From Chrysogorgia sp. JL179-B06 (Eukaryota; Cnidaria; Anthozoa; Scleralcyonacea; Chrysogorgiidae), in contig JAYKKM010000506.1 in NCBI GenBank assembly GCA_035772405.1, forward strand, positions 1,502,501 through 1,566,500: 64,000 nt of DNA. Direction: 5' to 3'. The notes beneath the pieces are model-generated. The model had not been told where the DNA came from. It made no database searches and was given only the letters and a program-made list of their open reading frames with translations. Position 1 is the first letter of the stretch, and the number at the start of each line of letters is the position of its first letter. Shown one piece after another: positions 1 through 10,600 of the stretch. The translations under genes were made by a program, and so were the position numbers.

Positions 1-431
1 GGGAAGTCGCCTTTTCAGACTGTTTTTATACGAGATTATACGGCCGCCATTACTCGAACATGTTCCAGACGCTTAGGTTGTGATTAGAGGAAGTGACGTC
101 AAAGACTCAACACGTGGCTGGTTGTGTATGAATATAAAGCTACTTGGGGAAAACTTTCTATTGGAACTTGTCGTATAATTTCCATAAAGCTTTGTCACGT
201 GTTAAGTCTCTGACGTCGCAATCGCATACTCTGCTGTGGAATCGCAGGCTCGTCTGGAACAAGTTTTGAGCAATGGCGGACAAAATTTGGGCGACTTTGG
301 AGGTTAAATTTCCTGTGATAGAATGTTTGTTGTTCATTTTTTGGCAAATGCAAACATTCATTAACCTAAAATGGTGTTCTGTAACAAAAAATGCCAGGAA
401 ACGTAATGTGATATTTCGACGCAGGGACACT
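1..431. mobile_element. TTAA-flanked MITE, left end cut by the window
   Basis: Second copy of the element at 22283-22788. It ends in AGGGACACT followed by TTAA at 432-435. About 100 bp of its left end lie outside the window. No coding capacity. Confidence 0.75.
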
Positions 432-810
432 TTAATGTTCATTAAATGCTTGGCCAAATTGTTGTTGTCGTCGTCGTTGCTGCTGCTGTTAAAATTGCAC
501 TGCTCCCAGCCAAGAGATTTGTGAAATTTTGTCAAGCCAATACAATTAAGAATAGACTAGATTAGCTTGTTTTTTAATCCGACAAACCAACTAAATTACA
601 CTCACTGAGATGTCGCTTCTCTAAAAACAAACTTCACGAACTGAATGCTAAACATCGTACATCTCTCATTCTACTCATTCGTATCGCTGTCTTCTTCATT
701 CTTAATAGACTCTGCTTTGTCACTGTCTTCGCTAACTTGGTCTTCGTAGTTTACGCCTTCTCTTCCTTGACCATAACCATCGTCTACGTAGCTATCACTG
801 TCTTCTTCTC
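1..810. repeat. Segmental duplicate of 22.38-24.86 kb
   Basis: Positions 1 to about 470 match 22384 to about 22846 nearly base for base, and about 470 to 810 match about 24515 to 24860. Both blocks keep the same order and orientation. The right-hand copy has about 1.67 kb of extra sequence between the blocks (two MITEs and a hairpin repeat). The shared part includes a MITE end, unique flank and the 3' part of a HAP2 last exon, so this is a duplication of genomic sequence and not two independent transposon insertions. The left limit lies outside the window. Confidence 0.9.
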
Positions 811-811
811 G
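671..811 (-). pseudogene. Fragment of a HAP2 last exon
   Basis: Read on the minus strand this encodes the acidic C-terminal tail of HAP2-B (SYVDDGYGQGRE, then VSEDSDKAESIKNEEDSD and the DTNE stop), nearly identical to the end of the exon at 24716-25145. The match stops near 811. Beyond it the frame runs into a short tandem duplication (832-889) and loses the hydrophobic segment that precedes the tail in the intact gene. No upstream HAP2 exons are visible between 880 and 2.8 kb, so this is a broken relic. It retains one tail repeat unit where HAP2-B has two. Confidence 0.85.
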
Positions 812-946
812 GAATATTATTTTTATATCGTGACCGTGACTCTGCCACAAATGGGCCTTCGCTGACCGTGACTCTGCCACAAATGGGCCTGGGATGTTTC
901 CACTCTATACTGCATGTAGTTTGATCGAGTGAAATGCCAAATATTA

Positions 947-954
947 CCTATATA

Positions 955-1042
<88 letters not shown>
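947..1042. repeat. (TA)n microsatellite
   Basis: Almost pure TA dinucleotide run of about 95 bp. The frame open across it is a repeat artefact. Confidence 0.95.
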
Positions 1043-1046
<4 letters not shown>

Positions 1047-1127
1047 TATTTTCATTTATTTCATTTGTTTTTTCGAATTCAGTCATTTGTGGTTAGACAC
1101 CTTCAAGATTATACATGCATGTATCTT

Positions 1128-1816
1128 CAGGGCCGGATTAACGACTTCGTAGGCCCCAGGCACTTAGCAGCATATCATAGGCCCCCAGTGACGACACATT
1201 CTTACGGGGGTTCGGGGGCATTTAATTTTGGAAATGAAATGGCATTTCCTGCAATCAGAGGGCACTTTTGAGAAAAATATAAAGGTCTTAAATCACTTTT
1301 TTTAACAGTGTATCATCATTTTCAAGAAATATTTAATTTTTATTATTCATTTTCAAGAAATATAATGTTTACGTAAATAATACAATAATACCCAGGATAG
1401 TGATACTTTTCGGGGTTGCTTTTTGTAACCGTCTGACATTCATAATAATAGAATGTAGGGCCTTGATACATCATACACTATCAGTCTGAAATCTGAGTGA
1501 TAAGTTTTGGCTCTTTCTTTTCGCGAAATTTTTCTGTAAACAAAATGGCGTCCTCAACTCAAGAAATAAGAAAGTTTAAACGCTTATCACCGCTTATGCA
1601 TGTAACTGTTTTACTGTTTAACTTCAAGGATTAGGTAGCCAACTAGCCAAGGTAGGGATTACGTACACTGTACACAAAACTGAATCTTTACGACTTTACC
1701 TATTGCTGACCATCGTTTATAAAATATATAAATATAAAGAAAAAATGTATCATTTTCGTAGGCCCCATTAACTTTCGTAGGCGTGCCTATAGTGCCTATT
1801 GGATAATCCGGCCCTG
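1128..1816. mobile_element. hAT-type non-autonomous DNA transposon
   Basis: Terminal inverted repeats are CAGGGCCGGATTA on the left and its complement on the right. The 8-bp target duplication TGTATCTT is perfect on both sides (1120-1127 and 1817-1824). An 8-bp duplication with CAGGG ends is the signature of hAT elements. No transposase frame is present in its 689 bp. Confidence 0.9.
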
Positions 1817-1824
1817 TGTATCTT

Positions 1825-2308
1825 GCTCATCAAATAAATCTGGTCATATAGCGGATGATGATATAATTAATAAAAGCCTTACAATAGGTTGAGGTAATAC
1901 CGTATGTTAAAAGTGAAACATATATATGTAAAGTCTTATACAATAGCTATGTGTCAAAATTGAAAGTGAATCATATGATAAAGTCACTTATTTTAAATAT
2001 ATCCTTACAATATGTTTTTATCAAAAGTGAAACAGATAAAGTCTTATAATATAGCATATGTAGCCGAGCCCAATTGCATGTTTGGGTGTCAAAGGATTTT
2101 TGCCCGAAAAATAAAAGTCAAATGAACAAAATCAACTCTATATTTTTATGAATTTGCTTGAAATTGCCCGAAAACCTCCCAAATTACGTGAAAAAGTTCT
2201 CGAATTGGAAAAATTAATATATAATAGGTATATGTCAAAAAGTGAAACATAAATTATGTTATGTGAAACATAAATTAATTTATGTGAAACATAAATTATT
2301 ATAATGCC
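1825..2308. other. AT-rich intergenic DNA, no gene seen
   Basis: Contains short degenerate repeats of a motif like GTGAAACATAAATTAATT and partial copies of AAGTGAAACA. No splice-bounded coding exon could be identified. Confidence 0.6.
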
Positions 2309-2690
2309 GGAAAATTTTACTTAAGTAAAAGTAAAAGTATGGCAAAAAATATTCCTGAAAAGTACTTCTGAAACAAACTATATATTCTCGAACCACTAAC
2401 CAACATGACAAATGATAATTGATAATCTGGTACTGTACTTCAATCTGGCCGCTGTTTGACGGCGCCAACTCAACAGTTGGCAATCACGTGCACATGCAAA
2501 ACCAACTTCACTCGATTTCTCCACTCTAGATCTCCAGCGGATGGATAGAGTGGACCGAGTATTTCGCGACTCCGCGTTCCGAATTTCTTTTTTTATTTCT
2601 TTTAGTAAAAAAGTAATTATTTAACAAACATTTTACTTCGTTACAAGTAAAAAGTATTTGTTGAAAAATATACTTCGTAGGTATATGTCA
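2309..2690. repeat. Dispersed repeat with AAGTAAAAGTAAAAGTA end, copy 1
   Basis: Nearly identical to 11760-12180 inside intron 2 of the plus-strand GBP gene, including the block with the CTCCAGCGGATGGATAGAGT motif. Both copies end in ACTTCGTTACAAGTAAAAAG. Probably a non-autonomous transposon of unknown class. Confidence 0.8.
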
Positions 2691-2876
2691 CAAAGTGAAG
2701 CTAAGCTTGTGTGCTCATGCAGTTATCAGAAACAGAAATTGTTATGACTATTTAAGTATATAAGGATATCGAAAATGGTGAACTCCTGGTATCGCCTAAA
2801 GGCCACTATTGCAAATATATGTGCATCTATTATTACTTTGAAATCTATGAAACTCGTACCAGACTTTTCACCATAC

Positions 2877-3196
2877 CCAAATGTCTCAGGGTCCATGCTA
2901 TGACCAAGATTGAACGCGTCGGATGAACCAAGAATTCGAGACAACAAATAAGATTTCCCACTTCTCGCCATTCCCGCTATCGACAACACGGCGACACGTT
3001 CTCGGATTTGTGATAAAACTGCCACAGTCGATGGAACAATTTCCAAATGCGTCCGTGCCACGGACGGCGAGTGAGTCAGTGTGCCGGTCGCTGGGTCGTA
3101 TTTGACGTTGTTCGGAAGAACTAGCGGTAGAGATGTGGCCTGACTTGAGCCTGCGCCTTTGGTAGACAATAAAGACGCTTTCTCAAATTTCTCCAT
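2877..3196 (-). CDS. Guanylate-binding protein, 5' exon only (GBP-B)
   Basis: The N-terminal part of a GBP-family large GTPase. After about 35 leader residues come the SLPLVLPNN motif, a beta strand and a P-loop GMARSGKS (G1), then YLLSRILG and HSMDPETFG, which precede switch I in GBPs. A plausible donor (GTATGG) follows codon ETFG, so coding probably ends at 2877. The frame stays open to 2726, but the sequence after the donor does not resemble GBP. In the plus-strand GBP an intron interrupts SR|ILG; here that junction is continuous, so the two genes differ in structure. No downstream exon (switch I Thr, DxEG, RD) was found between 1 and 2876, so the gene is either truncated or continues beyond the window. 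The ATG at 3196 faces the plus-strand GBP start 1.18 kb away. Confidence 0.75.
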
Positions 3197-3410
3197 GTTT
3201 GTCTCTCAACTATACTTCAAGCACGAGATCAAGAAAGTTTCTGCCTTATTTATTTCGAGAGGTCTTGCTATATGTTGTTGAAGTCAACCTGAATTGACAA
3301 TATGAATTAGGCGCGTGATTAATTTATTTGTTATCAGAAGCCAAATTCGATGACCTCACGACGAAATTCTGGGAAAGCACCGCATTTCAAATCCGGTGAT
3401 GAGTTTGCAC

Positions 3411-3440
3411 TTTCACTTTAGTTTCAAGGTATTTCACTTT
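3411..3440 (-). promoter_or_regulatory. Candidate IRF-type elements between divergent GBPs
   Basis: On the minus strand the stretch reads AAAGTGAAATA and then GAAACTAAAGTGAAAGTGC. Both hold the AANNGAAA core bound by interferon regulatory factors, and the second resembles the PRDI-like AAGTGAAAGTG. They lie 215-245 bp upstream of the minus-strand GBP start. GBPs are classic IRF targets in vertebrates; function here is inference. Confidence 0.45.
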
Positions 3441-4380
3441 AATATGAAAGAAATAAAATATCGTTTACTTTGTAAGACCGCGCTTGTTTGATCAACAAAA
3501 GCATGCTCAGATCTATTTCTGTGAGTTTGGAATTCGTTCTACTAGTAAACTCGCACGGTAACTAATGAATCATGCAACTACATTTTTATCAGACATATGA
3601 ATATGTAATCCAGTCACTTGTATATTGGCTATACCTGTACATACACATTTTCATTTTCATATGCATATATATTTCAGTTTTTCTTTCATATATCATCTTA
3701 GTTCTTATACCTGTTGATTGTTAAAGTGGTTTACTTTTGTTAGAGAGAACAAGAGGGCTGACCTGCAATTATTATTGAACAATAACATTTCATCCAGACA
3801 AAGAGCATGACAAATTGTAGTCCTCTGCATGCAGGAGTATATTCCTAAAATACTACATTATTTATATCATTTCAGAACGACACCTCGCACACAAAACGGC
3901 ATAGCTTCATGTGTCAGTTTTAATTGCTTTAACGTATTTAAAAGAAAGAAGAATGGATACAGACCTAAGCTATTTATAAAAAAACTTGCCTTAGCTTGTT
4001 AATATTCGCCGTCATGATACGACAGTGTACACGCAACGGGGGATAACCCAGGGTAGTAATGCTGGGATAAATATCTTTGTGTTGGTCTTGTGTGTCACCG
4101 TATAGGGACTGTTTCTAACACCAATATATTGACCATTAATTACCTCAACATACTAACCATATATAACTAACCCGAAGAGCCCATCCTCAAGAGCCCATCC
4201 TCAAGAGTGCTGTAACTCGATATCAGCTGTCTCTTTTCCACTTCCTATTTATCATGCAGAAAGGAAGTGCATCTTGCATATATTAAAATAAATAGCAATT
4301 CTTCATTTTCACAACGCCGAAAGTGCAACAGAAGCTGTAACCCTCGCTGGAGCATACAGTTCACTAGTTCAGTCGGCAAA
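3441..4380. other. Intergenic DNA upstream of the plus-strand GBP
   Basis: No coding exon seen. Holds a 19-bp tandem duplication (AGAGCCCATCCTCA, near 4177-4206) and an ETS-like AGGAAGTG close to the start. The presumed 5' UTR of the plus-strand GBP includes an upstream in-frame ATG at 4267, in a poor context compared with AAAATGGC at 4381. Confidence 0.5.
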
Positions 4381-4664
4381 ATGGCATCACAGAACTTGAA
4401 GAATCATTTGAAGAAAGGCTTCGAAGTCGTTCCAATTATTCCAAACGAGCAAGCGAAGTACGGTCCTTCTATTCCATTGGTGTTACCCAACGATCACGAG
4501 TACAAGTTGGCGACGAAATCTATCGAGAAGATACCGAATGTTCAACGCACAAGTGTCTACCTCGTACCAGAAGCTTTGAAGTTACTCAGTTCCATCGAGT
4601 TACCAGTCGCTGTTATTTCCATATGCGGTCCAATGCGAACAGGGAAATCTTATATCTTGTCGAG
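4381..4664 (+). CDS. GBP: GBP-A exon 1, P-loop exon
   Basis: Encodes MASQNLKNHLKKG to the P-loop GPMRTGKSYILSR. It ends phase 2 (AG|gtaaat), and the codon is completed by the G that starts exon 2. Confidence 0.9.
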
Positions 4665-7600
4665 GTAAATAACATAAAATAGAATAACAAAACAAGCTTG
4701 AACACGCGCGTGTACCTGATGTTTATAGACTTCTCAAACTCTCTTAATGCCCTTTGCTTTCAAGGTTTGAACTTTTTTAGGACGCCATTCGCTGATGAAG
4801 GTTATAGTATTTTAGCCGAAACGTCTGATTTTGAATTTTAAGCGTGTGTTTTTAACAAATTGTTTTAACAGAATGCCAGGCTGCAATTATAATATTTGTA
4901 AAGCTTTATTTCGTTGACTAAAAGTATATTTTTCTTTACGGAAACCGAAAATTTGAGTTTGTTTCGTTTCAATTGCATGGAAACACAGCAAAGCTAGTTT
5001 TTCTTGGAATGCGCAATCTATACCAGTAATCGTGGACGGCCGCGTAATGAGGAATGATTTCCCTTCATTCTCATTCTTGGAAGTGGCTGATGAGCAAGTT
5101 CTGTGTACGAAGTACGTAGATAGGATAGAACGGGGTAGGACGATAGGATAAGGGAAATGAAAAAACAAATGAAAAAGATTATTTATAGATTTATACATAA
5201 AGATACAGTAGCGCGATGACGTTTGGCCCTTCGATGCGCTAGTGCCTCGCTCGCAGAGGGGGAAGGTCTAGGATCAGGCGCGCCATAAATCTGGGGGTGA
5301 TAACATTGTTCACCAAAATCTGGGGGTATACACTGTATCGAAGATCCCGCTCCCAGTAAATATGCAAATTTGGTGACTTGCTTAATTTTCAGATTCTGAA
5401 AATAAATGCTAAAATCTAGGGTCGTATCAACTTTTTGTTTTGTTCCAAATAACATTGTTGTGGTTTTGGATTTATTTAATACCAATTTGTTGTCTTCCAA
5501 CCATAGTAACATCCTGTTTAAGTGAGCGATAATTAATCTGTCGGATAAATCCTATATTCAAATTTCACTATATGAGATCGTTTAGTTAAATACCAGTATA
5601 TGTATAGGACGACTATAACAGGGGCGGCGGAGCAGGGGGGGAGGCAGAGGGCCGTCGATGAAACAATAGCATACATATGCAACTTCTGCTCCACAGTCCA
5701 CAAAACTACGAGGTCGCGTCGTTCAGATGTCAAGTGTACGGTACAAAAGTCTTGAAGGAATTTCGGCTGTGTGGACTGCAAAATACTATTGAGGAAAACT
5801 GGGAACCAATTTGACCGACTTGGCCCCATGGCCCAGCTGACGTCCATCTTGCTGCCAACCGCCATTAGTATTTTTATTAAAGTGGAAATTATGAATCGAA
5901 AAGTTTAAAGTTGTCTCAAAATGCAGGAAATGGCGTTTCCGAGACTATCCTAAATTTTTCGCAACCCCCCCCCCCCCCTGGACTATAATATAGCATAATC
6001 CGAAGGGGCGAGGGTGCTAATATCGACCGGCGTTTAGTCCCTTATCACGCGAGATCCAAGCTAATCCTGATCTCGGATCGGATTTATAGTATATATATAT
6101 ATATATATATATATATGCATCAACCGTCCTCATGCGGCATCGGAAAATTTGGCCCTGGATTATCAGCTGATTTCAAGCCGAAACTGTAGTGTTGAAGCAC
6201 AAGATAATCAAAGACAGACACAAGTAAAAGGTAAAAGGACTATTATGTACATTGTGATTGTCACTGACTCACCGGTCTGTGTTGAGCAATTAATTTGCCT
6301 TTTCTGCATAGTTTTTTTGGTTAGGGTTAGCAATTTGGTTGGGATTAGGGTTAGGTTTAGGATTTTGGTGATATTTACCTGCATTTCGTTGAATTCTAAG
6401 AGACTATAGCGTCGTACGGCTACCGTACGAATAGCCATTACCTTCAGTTCAGTGCTTCACTTTATCGTTTATTAAACTTTTTGACTTGACTCGCTAATTT
6501 TAATGTAATTTAAATAATTGTACACTGTATTGTGTATTTGCTCCCAGCTCCGAAATCTAATAGACACATTTTGAAATACTTAACAGAGAGATTTGGGATG
6601 TATAATATTTTGATGAGAGATGTATAATATTTTGACAGTTGGAATTAAATCCATGCAGTTTAAAATATATACCATTTGTTCTTATAATACTGCAGAATAG
6701 TAAGTGGTAGTACAAATTTTGGAATTGCATGTGCAGTATGTTTATTATTTGATTAGTATATATGCTTGATAATTAGCCTATATATACAGTAGTTTAGGGT
6801 GAAAAAACATGCATACTATTGCTGTGTTTATATGACCTGGGCCTGCAGTCCTACAATTTTGTAGCAATAAACAAGCATTACTATGTATAGTTGTCAATGT
6901 TAATACTAATTAATAAATACACTGCTGCAGTGAATAAGGGAGAGCTCGGGGAGAAACAGACGATACAGTACATGGATGATTGTCAAGCAAGCTCATATCC
7001 TCAGAAAAATTATTCTCTTTCCCAGACAGGGATAACTTTCTGATTTCCAGTGAGGTGCTCTGACCATTGAGCTACCAAGACTCAGCTATGGTGAGTGAAC
7101 GTTACATCGATGTACTGATTCTATTGATATAACAGCAGTGTATATATTAACACACCCAATCATTAGTCATTACTGAAATATATAGTAACTGCTGTGCATT
7201 AGGCAGTACATATATCATTAGAACCAGTGCATCATTGTAACCTCTCTCCATCTGAATCTCGATGGCTCAATGGTTAGAGGCCGTCACTGGCAATAAGAAG
7301 GTTATAATTTTTTAGACCAGGAATATTATGTTTCTGACGATATGATCTTGATGTCCATGTTTTGTATACTGGCATGTATTCCATATAATATAATCTGTGT
7401 TTACAGTTCTCCATCCATTATGGAACATGTTAGACATACAAATTTTTTCATAACGATACTTAGCTGGCCTAGTGGGTCACAACTTATTCTGTCAATGTAA
7501 AATACAGTTTATTATTATTATGTTCACATTGGGTATGTTGACACTACTATGTGTGTTAGCTAGATCATTGTCGACAAGCAGACTAGGCATGGCATTCTGA

Positions 7601-10600
7601 ATATAGGTTATAATATATATACAGTATGTGCATTGTGCACGGTGATATAATTTAGATACTATAGTACACAATGTCATATGTATGCTTTGTTACATGGCAA
7701 TTAATATGGTATCTGCAATCTGCATTGGGCATTATTATTATTAGTATTATTGTTAATGCATTATTATTATTAGTATTAATAATAATTATAATAATAATAA
7801 TAATAATAATACAATAATATTTATACAGGATAGCCCCTTCAATGCTAACACTGGTATCAATATAATATAACAAATTACAGTTGTTACAAATTGTACAGTA
7901 CAATGTTACAAAAACTAATTTTATCTCAAACGTTGTATATCCTTCACATATTGTCAATTAAGGCAATAGATAATGGGCTATAACATGTATGAACAGATTA
8001 ATTGAAACATGGAAAATAGCTCTTTACTGGTAGATATGATGTTAAAATGCCATGGAATTTCCTAACTAGCATTACACAATGTCACTTGCTTCTAATACAA
8101 GAGGTACAAAACTTGGGATTTCTATTAACCAATCAGTTTCAATTCCCGACTTGAGGAAAGATCAGTTTCCCTGACATACATAGAGACCTCTGATTATGAC
8201 CATCAATATTTAGTTATCCATATTCCTGCCAGCTCCACATCACAGTAGTCCAATGTGGGTAGAATTATCAACTTACTGTATATAATCTATCCACACCAAC
8301 AATTGGAGTAGAATCCCTAATACGTCTTAGTAAATCTAATTTGAATGGACCCCTATACATTTGTACTATATGCATGCCATCCGTAGACATTTGAACGAAT
8401 TTGATTTTTTTAAAGGACACATTGTATGATAGAGATGCACTTTCTTCCTTCAACAGCCTTTGGTGTCTATATACAAAATACTGCATTGATTATTTCGTGA
8501 GTCATCAATATTGTGATAAAAGTAATTTCTTTCTTAGTGATTGATGGTAGAAACAGCACTATTCTGTTGCTGCACTCAAAAATTTAAAAATGCCAAAATG
8601 CCCGGTTCTTGCAAGAGGCCCGGCCACATCGCCACCGTCAATCACTTGTGATTGGTGTATTCTGCAGACCAATGAAATGTTGCAACCATTATGCGTATTG
8701 CGTACCTACCAGTAACACAAAGTACCGGCCGTTCATCTCAACACTTTCTCCAATTCCGCTGGCTAAAAGCATTTATTATACATTCAAAATTCATTCTCGT
8801 TTCCTATTGGTCAATTCCAGTGAATTCTTAATCTCTGGCAGGTGCAACCTCATTTCTGTTGAATACTGTGAATTATTGCACGAAGGTGTCCAAAACAAAA
8901 ATTATTTAACGCTGATGACGTCACTAGGACCAAGCGTGCAAAAATTACAAATTAAAAAATGCCTGTAGTAGATTTGTTTGTATATTTTTAGTTAGACTAT
9001 CTTGAACAATGTATAATAAAACAATTATTGGATTCGGCTTATGCATGAGATTAAGAGTTATCCAGACCTCGGTCAAAGTTATCTGCTTTGGCAGGTAACA
9101 TTGACCTCGGTCTGGATAATTCTTGATATCATGATGCTCAACCTCATCCAATAATTGTATATTATGCTGTACTGTTACTACCATACAATAACATTATAAA
9201 GGTATGAGGTGTCTAAAAATATATATTGCAATTAATGGATCATTCATACATCTCATGGAAATTTATGGGAGGGGTACACATGTCAGTCCTGGGGCCCGAG
9301 TTTTGCTCTCGCTGGCCTTGATGAATCATCAATAGTGTGAGACAAGTGCTGTAATTTATTTCTTAGTGATTTATGGTAGAAACGGCAGTAAACTTCCCCA
9401 TTATTCTGTTCAGTGCAGGTGCCAGGCACTGCACCCCAAAAAAGTTTACGCTATTTAGTTTGATGTCTTAATTGTGGAAGAATTAAATTCAAACAACACA
9501 AAGCTCTCAGAGATATTGTCCACTGCAAATTTATTCAGTTTTGCAAATAAATGGGCTAATACCTAATTCAAGTGAAGGAACTACAGTACTGTATTACAGT
9601 AGTAAATTAGCAACTACGCTATAAAAGTTTCAAACAGTATAAGCGGGCGAGGGGTGTTGCGTATAACGTATTTCTAGTATGTAGTATAGTATATGTATAG
9701 GACGACTAATATCGCCAATAATATCTAGTATATGTATAGGACGACTGACGTTTCGAGTTAAGGCCCTTGAAAGTAACAGTGTATCTGCCAATGGCTGCGG
9801 CAGTTACATTTAGTTCTCAACAATTATTGGACGAGGTTGAGCAAAATATCGTGATTTGTCAGTAGCGAGCAAATAAATTATTTGCCGATGCCGAAGGCAG
9901 AGGCAAATAATTGATCTGCGAGCCACTGGCAAATTCCGTAGAACTTTCTTAAAACAGCTGCAACCTTGACTTTCGATAACACTCTAGCTCATCATCTTCC
10001 AATTTTTCTTTCATTTATGTATCGGCGAAATACTTTGAGGGCCATTTTAGTTGCCTTTTTCGTGTTTTCGGCATTTTTTGTTCTGGTCAAAACAAGCCAT
10101 GTTTACTGTTGTCGATAGCATTAACGCGCATGAGCAGAATATTATTTGCAGCAGAGCAACGTTGCTCAGTAATGCGCATGTGCAGCTTGTTATTTGTACG
10201 CGGCACTGATCTCAAAAATAGGACTGGATTGAGCTTTCTATTGTATCTGATGAGCTGATTTTGAAGCTGGTATATTTGCATAATGTAAATTGACGAGAGA
10301 TCATTAGAAGCTCCGAGTTTGCAAGCAAATGAAACTGTGACGCTCGCGAAATAGGTTTAGTGTCTGGCCAATATAGTTTCTTTGTTAAAGTGCCCCTAAC
10401 CTCAAAATGTTTTATTGTCTTATTTGGAAGAACTGTTAAAACGATAAAGTAACTTCTTTTCAAGATTTTCGTTTCTTCGCTTTCTTTTTTAGATATATCA
10501 GTTTATTTGATATGCAAATGTACGGAATTTACGTCACACATGCATAATGAGTTATCAGAGAATGTTACAATCTTTGCGTTCATCAAATAAAAACACTAAA

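Noticed and set aside
5533..5865. 110-codon minus frame
   Set aside because: No domain resemblance, low-complexity composition, and it overlaps poly-G/repeat DNA next to a LINE scrap.
8609..8968. 119-codon plus frame in GBP-A intron 1
   Set aside because: No recognisable domain, coiled coil or splice-consistent neighbours. Could be chance.
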